Shown: piece by piece, positions 22,100 through 33,600 of the stretch
Layout: every line of letters starts with the position of its first letter
How positions within the stretch are numbered: the stretch's first letter is position 1
Assembly (NCBI RefSeq): GCF_009727055.1
Contig: NC_052358.1
Coordinates: forward strand, 46,401,442-46,465,441
Length of the DNA stretch: 64,000 nt
Reading direction: 5' to 3'
Source: Benincasa hispida
Lineage: Eukaryota > Streptophyta > Magnoliopsida > Cucurbitales > Cucurbitaceae
Program-made: the position numbers and the translations under genes
Notes under the pieces: model-generated
Database searches by the model: none
What the model saw: only the letters and a program-made list of their open reading frames with translations
What the model was told of the DNA's origin: nothing

Positions 22100-23535
22100 T
22101 AATGTCCTAAAGTCTCATGTCCTGTAGTTTGTAAACAGTTTGTACGAATGCTTGTGATGTATAATATATGATATTTATTTCACTTCTTAACTTTACACAT
22201 TAGATGTTTTATTTGCTTTACCACAAACCAATAAACTAAAATCCTTGGTTGTCATTATGTAACTTAAGCATGTATGTGGTGACATACTATGGATCATGTC
22301 TTAAGTGATAACCAAAATGGTCTGTAGTATATGGATATAGGAGGGAAACCTTATCCTGGTAATGCTACGGATGCGACCCGCTTTATGGAATAGATACAAG
22401 TGTTGTGACTCGTCACAGATGGTCTGATTCTGATCATTCGTGTGGGGACATGCGAACGGAGGCGTCCTATACAAAGAGTTTGTATAAGACCTAACCACGA
22501 AGTGTTAACGTCTCGTTATATAACACCGTTCATGAAAAAGACTTCACTTCACTAGGACGACATAGGTAACATAACCTCAATCCTGAGTGAGTTGGAAACT
22601 CCTGTCATTGAAGGCGGTCCTTTGATTTACATGGGTGCAAGTGGCCAGATCATCGACTCAAACCTACCACTTTGGGGATTCGTCTGATTTGGGAGTTGGG
22701 AACTCAACTACACAAGATGGAATTCACTCCTTCCTTGAAGCAGTGGTAAGTAGATAAATTGCTCCCTTAAGGGCTGATCTCGAGGCTTGAACGATGGGGT
22801 GCCACACACCTTCTCATAGCTCGAGAAGTGCTTACACATAGTTGGACTATGTTGTATTGTTCATTAGAGGGATCAGTGGTACTTAAGGAGTAAGATGTAA
22901 TTACAAGGGCAAAATGGTAAATTGGCCTAGTTGTACTTACGAGCATCTGTGAAGGGTTATCATACTAATGATTGGTTATATCTGATGGACACAGAAATAT
23001 ATCTGTGGTAAGAAGAATTTAGCTATCAGTTGTTAGTGGAATGTCTGGTAGTTAACGGATGGTAGATTTCATGGCTAAAAAGTTTAGTCAGCTATTCACG
23101 TATCATTGGAACTTCGAGCCATAGGTTCATAAGGTCCCCTTGGTAGCTTGGATTCAAGTTGGGAATCAGTTTTTGGATTAGTTTGAAATGTTTAAACTGA
23201 CAAGAGGGAGTTCGATTATATATGATATAATTGAACTAGTTAATTATATATGCTATGATTGACTATATGTATGAGATACATTAATTGGAGGAAATTGGAT
23301 GTAAATATGATTTATATCTAGTAGAGGAGAAAACACTATGGTTGATATATGATATCAAACTATAGGTTATGAATATAATATGATTATATTTATTATTTTA
23401 TTAATTGGACAGTTATGGGATAATTGCTCGGCGTTTTCTCCGTAACCATGCATTAGTGGGAAGTTCAATTCGGTTTTCGTAACTGAAGAATAAAATGAAA
23501 ATTGTTTTCATTGTTTGAAATGAACATGCAAAATT
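22100..23535 (+). mobile_element. LTR B 5' part (plus orientation)
   Basis: Starts within the LTR head (CCTAAAGTCTCATGTCCTGTAG) and follows the same order as other LTR B copies read in reverse (CATGTCTTAAGTGATAACC, GTGACTCGTCACAGATGG, GGAATTCACTCCTTCC). It ends near ATGAACATGCAAAAT without the CGATCG cluster. Confidence 0.75.
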
Positions 23536-24017
23536 GCTCATCCTCATACCGAGAGTGTAACATCCCACACCTTTTTATTTATTTATTAATAATGAAAAAC
23601 TTTTCCCTTTTCAGTAATTGTCCTTAGTTGAAGAGCATGTTTGGAATTATGAATTTAAAGTATAAATGCGAGGATTTAAGTGTTTTCGTGGAATTTATTA
23701 AAAATTTATTCAATTTGAAAAGTTATAGCAGGAATTAATTATTTTTGGATAAAGGAAAGGAATTAAATAGTATAAAGTGGGTTAAGGAAAGTATCTAATT
23801 AGAGTTATACTATTTTCCTTTTATTATTATTATTATTATTATTATTGTCATTATTATTAGTATTTTTTTTTTAATAAAAAGGACCCCTTTTACCTTCTCC
23901 CTCACTCACGCGAGCCCCCCCTCCATTTTCTGCTTATGCCGCCGCCTTAGTCACCTAGCTTCGTCAGCCCCACAGATCGTACCGTGTGACTCCCACATAC
24001 CCTCCTTTGTCCGTCTG

Positions 24018-24125
24018 TTCAGAGTCGCACCGATCTCGCCCAGCCGAAGAGCCGTTCGAAGTCGCACCGATCTTGCTCAGCCGAAGAGCCGTTTGGAGTC
24101 GCATCGATCTTGCCCAGCCGGAGGA
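24018..24125. repeat. 37-bp tandem repeat, about 3 copies
   Basis: The unit AGTCGCACCGATCT followed by GCCCAGCCGAAGAGCCGTT recurs three times within the GC-rich island of the solo LTR, with a few substitutions. It gives Arg/Glu-rich frames on both strands, which I do not regard as genes. Confidence 0.8.
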
Positions 24126-25089
24126 TCCGTCCGTCCGAATCGCCGCCGCCTGCTTCGAACCCGAACCGGAGGAGCCGCCGTTTGCAGTCGAGTGCCACTC
24201 CTCCGTCCAGCCCTACAAACCCCCGTGCCGCTGCTCCGCCACCATAGATCTGTCCAACGGGCTGCTCGAGTTTCTGTAACGGGGCCGCCATTCAACTCCA
24301 GTTTCCACCGCCGACTCTTGGTTTTGAATAGATCTTGGATTTAGGTAAGGTCAATGTTATGAGATGGATTTCTTGAAGGATTTTTGACACCCATTGATTA
24401 TTGGATTAAATAATCATTTAATTCATGTTTTGAAGGTTTTAAGTTGTCGTTCGTCGGAATTAGACTTTGTTATAAGGAGATTTTGGAGTCGAGATTTTGG
24501 AGTGGTTGTTAATCAAGTTTCTTGGGTAAGCTTTTGGGGTATTGTGGTTTTGAATCTGAAGTTTTGCAATTATTGTTGGACTGAAATTTTATGGTTGTAT
24601 TCGTATGGTAGGGTCGTTACTTCCAATCGAGGTCATCGTTTGGTTGTCGGAGTTTATCTGTGGAATTTCGATTAAGGTAAGTAATCTTACTACTAGGATT
24701 GCCCACGGGCCAGGCTTTAGTTGTATGCTAGATGATAAATGTGTGTTATGGTAAATGTTAGCATGCTGATTGACAGTATGACCTAAATCAAAGTATGTTC
24801 TGGCACAAATTCTGATTTGTTTACATACACACCTAAGTGTTTGATCGTTAGTATGTGATAGTATGTGTTTTCATATGTCGAGGTCTGATCTGCTGGTGTT
24901 GAGGCATACTTGCATGTTGTGGATTTGTGATATAAGTTATACATGGATGATGTATAATATGTTGTTAAGAAATATGTGTATGTGATGAAGCCATGGTATC
25001 AAGGATTTTTATATATGTTTTAGAACTGTACAATGTTGAATCTTAGCACGTTAAAACTGTGTGAATATCCTCATTGATTAGTTAGATGC

Positions 25090-25288
25090 TCACCAGTTTG
25101 TGTTTCCTTCGGGATTCACCAGTTTTGTGTTTCCTTAGGGATTCACCAGTTTGTGTTTCCTTCGGGATTCACCAGTTTTGTGTCTCCTTAGGGATTCACC
25201 AGTTTTGTGTCTCCTTCGGGATTCACTAGTTTTTGTTTCCTTCGGGATCCACCAGTTTTGTGTTTCCTTCAGGATTCACCAGTTTTGT
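25090..25288 (+). repeat. 26-27 bp minisatellite, about 7.5 copies
   Basis: The unit TCACCAGTTTTGTGTTTCCT plus TCGGGAT is repeated seven full times with small variants (CTCCTT, TAGGGAT, one CACTAG), then a partial copy. It lies inside the solo LTR. Confidence 0.92.
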
Positions 25289-25797
25289 GGGCATACTTAA
25301 CTACAATAGGATAGGACTCAGTCTTTTATCTATTACATGTATTTATGTGCCATACACGAGTATCTAGTGGACATGGATGCCTAGCCTGACCCCAGTGGTG
25401 GGGTTACTTACTGAGTATTTCATACTCATTCTTTTTTATATTGATGTTTCAGGTAAGGGTAGAGATGCACCGGCAATGGCGCAGCGGAATTCATGATCGA
25501 GCCACTAGGACTAGGTTTTACGCTTTCGCATCATGAGATTTAGAGTTCTTTTCATGTTTCTCTTAATGTTTAGTTTTGATGTTTGAAACTTATTATTAAG
25601 AATTGTTTTTCGTATGTATTTATTAACCTTTATGATTTATGGGTACCCTATTATTGTTGCATTTAATAAATGTCTTTTGAACTTCTCTTGTTTTTAATTA
25701 GCATTTATTTCAAATAACTGAGCGTCGTTTTAAATTCTTTTCATGCATTTATTTTAGTAACGACCTTACCTAGGTCCTAGGGGGTCGGGTCGTTACA

Positions 25798-28209
25798 GAG
25801 AGTTCTATAAGCGGGCTTAGATCGCTCCGATTTCACAGTGACCGAAACATAAATGATATACATTCCATACTAACAGTTATGCACATAAAACTAATTATCG
25901 GCATGCTCATAACACAAAACAATAACAGGGAAAGGGTTCATACCAGTTGAAGACTCTCTTCGCATTTCTGAACCCAATGCAGCGGAAACCCTCCAACAGA
26001 TCTACCAACACCCAGTGGATATATCGACTGCAACAGCACAATCAATGCGAACATGAATGCCACAACGGGGACGACACCACTACTAATGACCCTGGGTATT
26101 CTCGGAATGAAAACCCAAAGGGTGGACTTTGGTGAATTTGGTAGAGGACGGAGAAACAACGAGTCGTGTAGGCGATAAGCAATTGGGAGAGAAAACGATG
26201 CTATCGTATAGCAAAAGTGCTTATCACATAGAGGAACTACACGATCATGTAGCATTTGCTGAACGATCGTTTAGGAAAAGGTATACGATTGTTTAGCTAA
26301 ATCGGCACACTATACGATCGTTTAGAGAAGCTATCCAATCGTCTAGGTGACAGTGTGCGATCGTTTAGGCGCGAGGTATACGATTGTTTAGACAGAGAAC
26401 TCTATCGTATAGGCTCTCAAGTGATCGTTTTGAATCACCAACGCTCGCTTCACGAATTCTTTTGGGTGATTGAACGACTACCGATTGCACGATTCAAAAT
26501 GAAAACTTTTTTCATTTTTAACCCATTGGTTACCATAACCAACGCTGCCCACTACCCACGTCCGAATGTGGAAAAATGATTAGTTATCATATAATTAATC
26601 GATCAATTAATTAATAAATATAATCATATTATATTTATATCCTATAATTTGATATCACATATGTATGCACATATCTACTATAGTATTTCTCCCTAATTGA
26701 TATAAATCATATTTATATATTAACTTTCTCCAAAATAATGTATCTCAACATTTTCTAATTATATCATATATAATTAACCAATCCAATCATATTATATATA
26801 ATCGAAACTTCCTCTTGTCAATTTGAACATTTCAAATTAACCCAAATATTAGTTCTCGACTTTTATCCAAGCTACCTAGTGGACCTAATGGACTTGTGGC
26901 TCGAAAGCTCCAACAGTACTGAATAGCTGACTAAACTCTTTAGCCACGAGATCCACCATCCGTTAACTGTTAGTGATTCCACTAAAGACCAACAACTGGA
27001 ACTCTTCCTTACCACAGATATATTTCTGTATCCATCGAATTAACCAATCATGAGTATGATGACCCTTCACAGATGCTCGTAAGTACAGCTGGGCCAATTT
27101 ACCGTTATGCCCCTATAGTTACATCTCACTCCTTAAGTACCACTTATTCCTCTAATGAACAATACAACATAATCCAACTATGTGTGAACACCTATCGAGC
27201 CAAGAGAAGGTGTGTGGCGCCATATTGTTCAAGCCCCGGAATCAGGCCCTTAAGGGAGCCATCTATCTACTTCCCTGGCCTCGGGGAAGGAGTGAATTCC
27301 ATCTTGTGTAGCTGAGTTCCCAGCTTCCAAATCAGACGAATCCCCAAAATGGTAGGTTTGAATCGACGACTTGGCCACTCGCACCCATACAAATCAAAGG
27401 ACTGCCCTCAATGGCAGGAGTTCCCAACTCACTCAGGATTAAGGTCATGTTACCTATGGTCATCCTAGTGAAGTGAAGTCTCTGTCATGAACGGTGGTTA
27501 TATAATGAAGACATTAACACTTCGTGGTCAGGTTTTATACAAACTTTTTATATAGGACGCCCCCGCTCGCATGTCCCCAACACGAATGATCGGATCAAAA
27601 TCATCTGTGGACAAGTCACAACACTTGACCATTCCACAAAGCGGGCCGTGTCTGAGCGTTACCAGGATAAGGTTTTCCCTCCTTTATCCATATACTACAT
27701 ATCATTTTGGTTATCACTCAAGACATGATCCACTTGTATGTCACCACAAGGAAGTCTCTATCATAAACGGTGTTATATAACGAGACATTAACACTTCGTG
27801 GTCAGGTTTTATACAAACTTTTTATATAGGACGCCCCCGTTCGCATGTCCCCAACACGAATGATCGAGATCAAATCATCTATGACAAGTCACAACACTTG
27901 TGACCATTCCACAAAGCGGGTCGTGTCCGTACTTACCAGGATAAAGTTTCCCTCCTTTATCCAAATACTACATACCATTTTGGTTATCACTCAAGACATG
28001 ATCCACTTGTATGTCACCACATACATGCTTGAGTCACATACAGATAACCAGAGATTTTATAATTATTGGATTGTGGTAAAGCAAATAAAACAATTAACCG
28101 AGAAAATATAAATGTAAAGTAAATATCATATATTAACAAACAAGTGTTCGTACAAAACTGTTTACAAACTACAAACATGAGACTTTAGGGCATCAACCCC
28201 AATATAACA
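25798..28209 (-). mobile_element. LTR B copy (minus), split from its left end
   Basis: Collinear with the complete LTR B at 31449-33587: GAGAGTTCTATAAGCGGG, TTCACAGTGACCG, the CGATCG cluster (26190-26430), GTGGCTCGAAAG, and finally CATCAACCCCAATATAACA. Its left end probably lies just before the GAGAG at 23551, separated by the solo LTR insertion. It holds an internal tandem duplication (27475-28025). From about 26919 rightward it repeats as 28807-30100 beyond the N gap. Confidence 0.8.
27475..28025 (-). repeat. Internal tandem duplication of about 275 bp in LTR B
   Basis: A block starting GAAGTCTCTGTCATGAACGG at 27475 is repeated from 27751. Both units include CACTTCGTGGTCAGG, CGCATGTCCCCAACACGAAT and the CATGATCCACTTGTATGTCA end. 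The equivalent pair in the right contig starts at 29363 and 29636 (unit 273 bp). Other LTR B copies have one unit only. Confidence 0.88.
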
Positions 28210-28781
28210 TCCTATTGCTTAGTAACTTGAGAGCCTATACGATCGCGCATCTTTTACTAGACGATCGCTCACCCATGCACGCTTCTTCTAAACGATCGCC
28301 TACATTTACCTAAACGATCGCTTAATACCCGTGCTTTACTAAACAATCATATAAGACGATCGTCTAGCTTTTCCTATACGATCGTGTATTTTGCCTAAAC
28401 GATCAAACACCTTGTTTATACGATAGACGTTGCTTTTTCTCCCACTTGTTTGATCGTTGTATACGATTTATCTTCCTCCTTACCTCTACCAAATCCGAAC
28501 AGAGCCCACTCTTTGGATTCTCACATCCGAGAATACTAAAGGGTTCCAGGTGATGATATTGTCCCCATCTTTCTACTGTTTGAGTGAAGTCGTTCATGGT
28601 AGACGACCGGGGTGTTGCTGAACGAAAGCTTGTTGTTCTAACGAGAGCGCAATGAGTTCGTTCGTGGAGAGAGCAGGGTTTGTCGAAAGAAAGTCTTCAA
28701 CTGGTACATTCTCTCGTTCTCTGTTTTATTATCTTTAAGCATGCCGGTAATTTAGTAGTTTGATGCATATCTATTTGTTTG
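28210..28781 (+). mobile_element. LTR B 3' part (plus), left contig copy
   Basis: Runs from TCCTATTGCTTAG through CTTGAGAGCCTATACGATCG, the CGATCG cluster and the ACTCTTTGGATTCTCA region to TTGATGCATATC. This is the reverse orientation of the neighbouring LTR B. It ends at the N gap; the other contig's version is 30101-30679. Confidence 0.7.
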
Positions 28782-28806
28782 NNNNNNNNNNNNNNNNNNN
28801 NNNNNN
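28782..28806. other. Assembly gap (25 N)
   Basis: Exactly 25 N residues, probably a placeholder rather than a measured gap. Flanking sequence is duplicated. Confidence 0.98.
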
Positions 28807-30670
28807 CGTGAATAGCTGACTAAACTCTTTAGCCACGAGATCCACCATCCGTTAACTGTTAGTGATTCCACTAAAGACCAACAACTGAACTCTTCTTACC
28901 ACAGATATATTTCTGTATCCATCGAATATAACCAATCATGAGTATGATGACCCTTCACAGATGCTCGTAAGTACAGCTGGGCCAATTTACCGTTATGCCC
29001 CTATAGTTACATCTCACTCCTTAAGTACCACTTATTCCTCTAATGAACAATACAACATAATCCAACTATGTGTGAACACCTATCGAGCCAAGAGAAGGTG
29101 TGTGGCGCCATATTGTTCAAGCCCCGGAATCAGCCCTTAAGGGAGCCATCTATCTACTTACCCTGGCCTCGGGGAAGGAGTGAATTCCATCTTGTGTAGC
29201 TGAGTTCCCAGCTTCCAAATCAGACGAATCCCCAAAATGGTAGGTTTGAATCGACGACTTGGCCACTCGCACCCATACAAATCAAAGGACTGCCCTCAAT
29301 GGCAGGAGTTCCCAACTCACTCAGGATTAAGGTCATGTTACCTATGGTCATCCTAGTGAAGTGAAGTCTCTGTCATGAACGGTGTTATATAATGAGACAT
29401 TAACACTTCGTGGTCAGGTTTTATACAAACTTTTTATATAGGACGCCCCCGCTCGCATGTCCCCAACACGAATGATCGGGATCAAATCATCTGTGACAAG
29501 TCACAACACTTGACCATTCCACAAAGCGGGCCGTGTCTGTAGCGTTACCAGGATAAGGTTTCCCTCCTTTATCCATATACTACATATCATTTTGGTTATC
29601 ACTCAAGACATGATCCACTTGTATGTCACCACAAGGAAGTCTCTATCATGAACGGTGTTATATAACGAGACATTAACACTTCGTGGTCAGGTTTTATACA
29701 AACTTTTTATATAGGACGCCCCCGTTCGCATGTCCCCAACACGAATGATCGAGATCAAATCATCTATGACAAGTCACAACACTTGTGACCATTCCACAAA
29801 GCGGGTCGTGTCCGTAGCGTTACCAGGATAAGGTTTCCCTCCTTTATCCAAATACTACATACCATTTTGGTTATCACTCAAGACATGATCCACTTGTATG
29901 TCACCACATACATGCTTGAGTCACATACAGATAACCAGAGATTTTATAATTATTGGATTGTGGTAAAGCAAATAAAACAATTAACCGAGAAAAATATAAG
30001 ATGTAAAGTAAATATCATATATTAACAACACAAGTGTTCGTACAAACTGTTTACAAACTACAGAACATGAGACTTTAGGGCATCAACCCCAATATTAACA
30101 TCCTATTGCTTAGTAACTTGAGAGCCTATACGATCGCGCATCTTTTACTAGACGATCGCTCACCCATGCACGCTTCTTCTAAACGATCGCCTACATTTAC
30201 CTAAACGATCGCTTAATACCCGAGCTTTACTAAACAATCATATAGACGATCGTCTAGCTTTTCCTATACGATCGTGTATTTTGCCTAAACGATCAAACAC
30301 CTTGTTTATACGATAGACGTTGCTTTTTCTCCCACTTGTTTGATCGTTGTATACGATTTATCTTCCTCCTTACCTCTACCAAATCCGAACAGAGCCCACT
30401 CTTTGGATTCTCACTCCGAGAATACTAAGGGTTCCAGGTGATGATATTGTCCCCATCTTTCTACTGTTTGAGTGAAGTCGTTCATGGTAGACGACCGGGG
30501 TGTTGCTGAACGAAAGCTTGTTGTTCTAACGAGAGCGCAATGAGTTCGTTCGTGGAGAGAGCAGGGTTTGTCGAAAAGAAAGTCTTCAACTGGTACATTC
30601 TCTCGTTCTCTTGTTTATTTATCTTTAAGCATGCCGGTAATTTAGTAGTTTGATGCATATCTATTTGTTT
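28807..30670. repeat. Right copy of the 1.86 kb duplicated segment
   Basis: Repeats 26919-28781. It begins at CGTGAATAGCTGACTAAACT, which corresponds to about 26919 and matches the CGTGAATAGCTG of the LTR B at 32577 better than the left copy does. Within it LTR B (minus) ends near 30100 at CCCCAATATTAACA. Confidence 0.9.
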
Positions 30671-30679
30671 GAATGTAAA
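30101..30679 (+). mobile_element. LTR B 3' part (plus), right contig copy
   Basis: Same content as 28210-28781, then continues GAATGTAAA to the start of LTR A at 30680. It stops short of the normal LTR B terminus, so it is truncated. Confidence 0.7.
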
Positions 30680-33600
30680 TGTTGGGGTTGATGCCTTAAA
30701 TCTCGTAAGGTCCTGTAGTTTGTAATTGTATTGTACAAATATTTTATTTATTTAATAAAATATGAAATGTTTTATTTGACATTTAGTAGCATTAAACCCA
30801 CAAACTAATAAACTAACATCCAAGGTTATCATATGTAGCTTAAACATGTATGTAGAGACATATAGGTGGATCATGTTTAAGTGATAACCTAAATGGTCTG
30901 TAGTAGATGGATAAGGTTGAATACCTTATCCTAGTGACACTACGAATACTATTCGTTTTATAGGTGTTACAATTGTTGTAAAGTACTACAAATGATCCGA
31001 TCTTGATATTCATGTGGATACATGTGAGCGGGGGTATTCTATACAAAGGAGTTCGTATAAGACTAGATCACGAATGACTAGTTTTATTATATAGCATTGT
31101 TCATAATTGAGATTTACATTTCACCAGGATGACCATAGGTGATATGACTTGAATCTTGAGTGAATTGTAAACTCATACCTATGAAGGTGGTCCTTTGATT
31201 TGTATGGGTGAGAGTGGCCAGATCGTCAACTCAATAAGCCTACTATTTTGGGATTCGTCTAATTGGGGAGCTAGGAACATAGCTATATAAGATCGAATTC
31301 ACTCTTTCCATGATGTTGGGGAAAGTAGATAAATTTCTCCCTTAAGGCTGATTCTGAGGCTTGAATATAACACTACACCCTCTCTTGGCTCAAGAGGAGT
31401 TTAATCATAGTTAGACTATGACTTATTGTTCATTAGAGGGATCAGTGGTGAAGGATCTCAAAACGAGAGTTCCATGAGTGGGCTTAGAACGCTCCAATTT
31501 CACAGTGACCGGAATATAAACGATATACATTCAATACTAACAATTATGCATAATAAACTTATCAATAGCATGCTCAGAAAACGATAAAATACAGAGAAAG
31601 GGGTTCATACCAGAGGAAGACGATTTTCGTTTATGTGAACCCACAGTAGTAGAAAACTCCACCGATCTACCAACGCCCAGCGGAAACGTCGACTGCAACA
31701 GCACGATCAATGCGAACACGAATGCCACAACGGGGACGACACCACCACTAATGAGCCCCGAGTATTCTCGGAGTGAAAACCCAAAAGGTGGCCTTTGGTG
31801 AATTTGGTAAGGGACGGAGGACAACGAGTCGTGTAGGCGATAAGCAAGTGGGGAGAGAAAACCGATGCTATCGTATAGCAGAACTACTTATCGCATAGAG
31901 GAGTTATACGATCGTGTTAGGATTGTTGAACGATTGTTTAGAAAATGGTATACGATTGTTTAGCTAAATCGGCACACTATATGATCGTTTAGAGAAGCTA
32001 TCTGATACATCTAGGCACAGTGTCCGATCGTTTAGGCGCAAGGTATACGATCGTTTAGATGCGAGAACGCTATCGCATAGGCTCTCAAGCGATCATTTTG
32101 AATCACCAACACGTGCTTCACGAATTCTATTTGGGTGATTGACAGATTATCGATTGCACGATTCAAAAATGAAAATATTTTTCATTTTAAACCCATCAGT
32201 TACCATAACCGACGTTGCCCACTACCCACGTCCGAATGTGGAAAAAATGATTAGTTATCATATAATTAATCCATCAATTAATTAATAAATATTATCATAT
32301 AATATTTATATCCTATATTTGATATCACATATTTACTATAGTATATTTCTCCCTCTACTTGATATAAATCATATTTATATCAATTTCTCAAATAATGTAT
32401 CTCATACATTTGCTAATTATACATAATATAATTAATCAGTCCAATCATATTATATATAATCAAACTTTTCTCTTGTCAATTTTGAACATTTCAAATTAAC
32501 CCATAATCTTGTTTCGACTTTTATCCAAAGCTACCTAGTGGACCTAATGAACTTGTGGCTCGAAGCTCCAACAGTACGTGAATAGCTGACTAAACTCTTT
32601 AGCCACGAGATCCACCATCCGTTAACTGTCAGTGATTCCACTAAAGACCAACAGCTGAACTCTTCTTACCACAGATATATTTCTGTGTCCATCAGATATA
32701 ACCATCATGAGTACAGCCTTACAGATGCTCGTAAGTACAACTAGGCCAATTTACCGTTTTGCCCCTATAGTTACATCTCACTCCTTAAGTACCACTGATT
32801 CCTCTAATGAAAAATACAACATAGTCCAACTATGTGTGAACACCTCTCGAGCCAAGAGAAGGTGTGTGGTGCCACATCGTTCAAGCCCTAGAATCAACCC
32901 TTAAGGGAGCCATCTATCTACTTATCCCTGCCTCGGGGAAGGAGTGAATTTCATCTTGTGTAGTTGAGTTCCCAGCTCCCAAATCATATGTATCCCCAAA
33001 ATGGTAGGTTTGAATCGACAACTTGGCCACTCGCACCCATACAAATCAAAGGACTGCCCTCAATAGCTGGAGTTCCCAACTCACTCAAGATTGAGGTCAT
33101 GTTACCTATGATCATCTTAGTGAAGTGAAGTGTCTATCATGAGCGGTATTATATAACGAGACATTAACACTTCGTGATCAGGTCTTATACAAACTCTTTG
33201 TATAGGACGCCCCCGCTCGCATGTCCCCAACAAGAATGATCAGGATCAGATCATCTGTGGCAAGTCATAACACTTGTGACCATTCCACAAAACGGGCCAC
33301 GTCCGTAGCATTACCAGGATAAGGTTTCCTTCCTATATCCATATACTACAGATCATTTTGGTTATTACTCAAGACATGATCCACTTGTATGACACCGCAT
33401 ACATGCTTAAGTCACATACAGATAACCAGGGATTTTATGTTTATTGGTTTGTGGTAAAGCAAATAAAACACGTAAATGAGCAAAACAACAAGATGTGAAG
33501 TAAATATCATATATTAACAATCATAGGTGTTCATATATACTTTTTACAAACTACAGGACACGAGACTTTAGGGCATCAATCCCGACAAGTGATACTTAAG

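Larger units (their letters stand above)
23556..25797 (+). mobile_element. Ty3-type solo LTR with perfect 5-bp TSD
   Basis: Starts TGTAACATCCCACACC and ends GGGGTCGGGTCGTTACA (TG...CA). It is flanked by GAGAG on both sides (23551-23555 and 25798-25802). At 2242 bp with no internal coding domains, it fits a solo LTR left by recombination. Terminal sequences resemble Ty3/gypsy (chromovirus-like) plant LTRs; that class assignment is inference. It contains a (TTA)n run (23819-23847), a GC-rich island (23880-24310) and a 27-bp minisatellite (25090-25288). It is inserted at a junction within LTR B sequence. Confidence 0.8.
26919..28781. repeat. Left copy of a 1.86 kb duplicated segment at a gap
   Basis: Nearly identical to 28807-30670 in the same orientation, differing mainly by one- to few-base indels. 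This copy ends at CTATTTGTTTG directly against the N run, and the other continues past that same point. Where they differ, the right copy usually agrees with other LTR B copies (for example TGTAGCGTTACC versus TGAGCGTTACC here). Confidence 0.9.

Noticed and set aside
23986..24344. Overlapping Arg/Pro-rich open frames on both strands
   Set aside because: They lie in a GC-rich tandem-repeat island of a solo LTR. Several frames are open at once, which is a composition effect; there is no domain.
25798..30679. Genuine tandem segmental duplication
   Set aside because: The 25-N gap, coincident break points and indel-type differences make an assembly artefact more likely. Left as a finding to be tested by reads.
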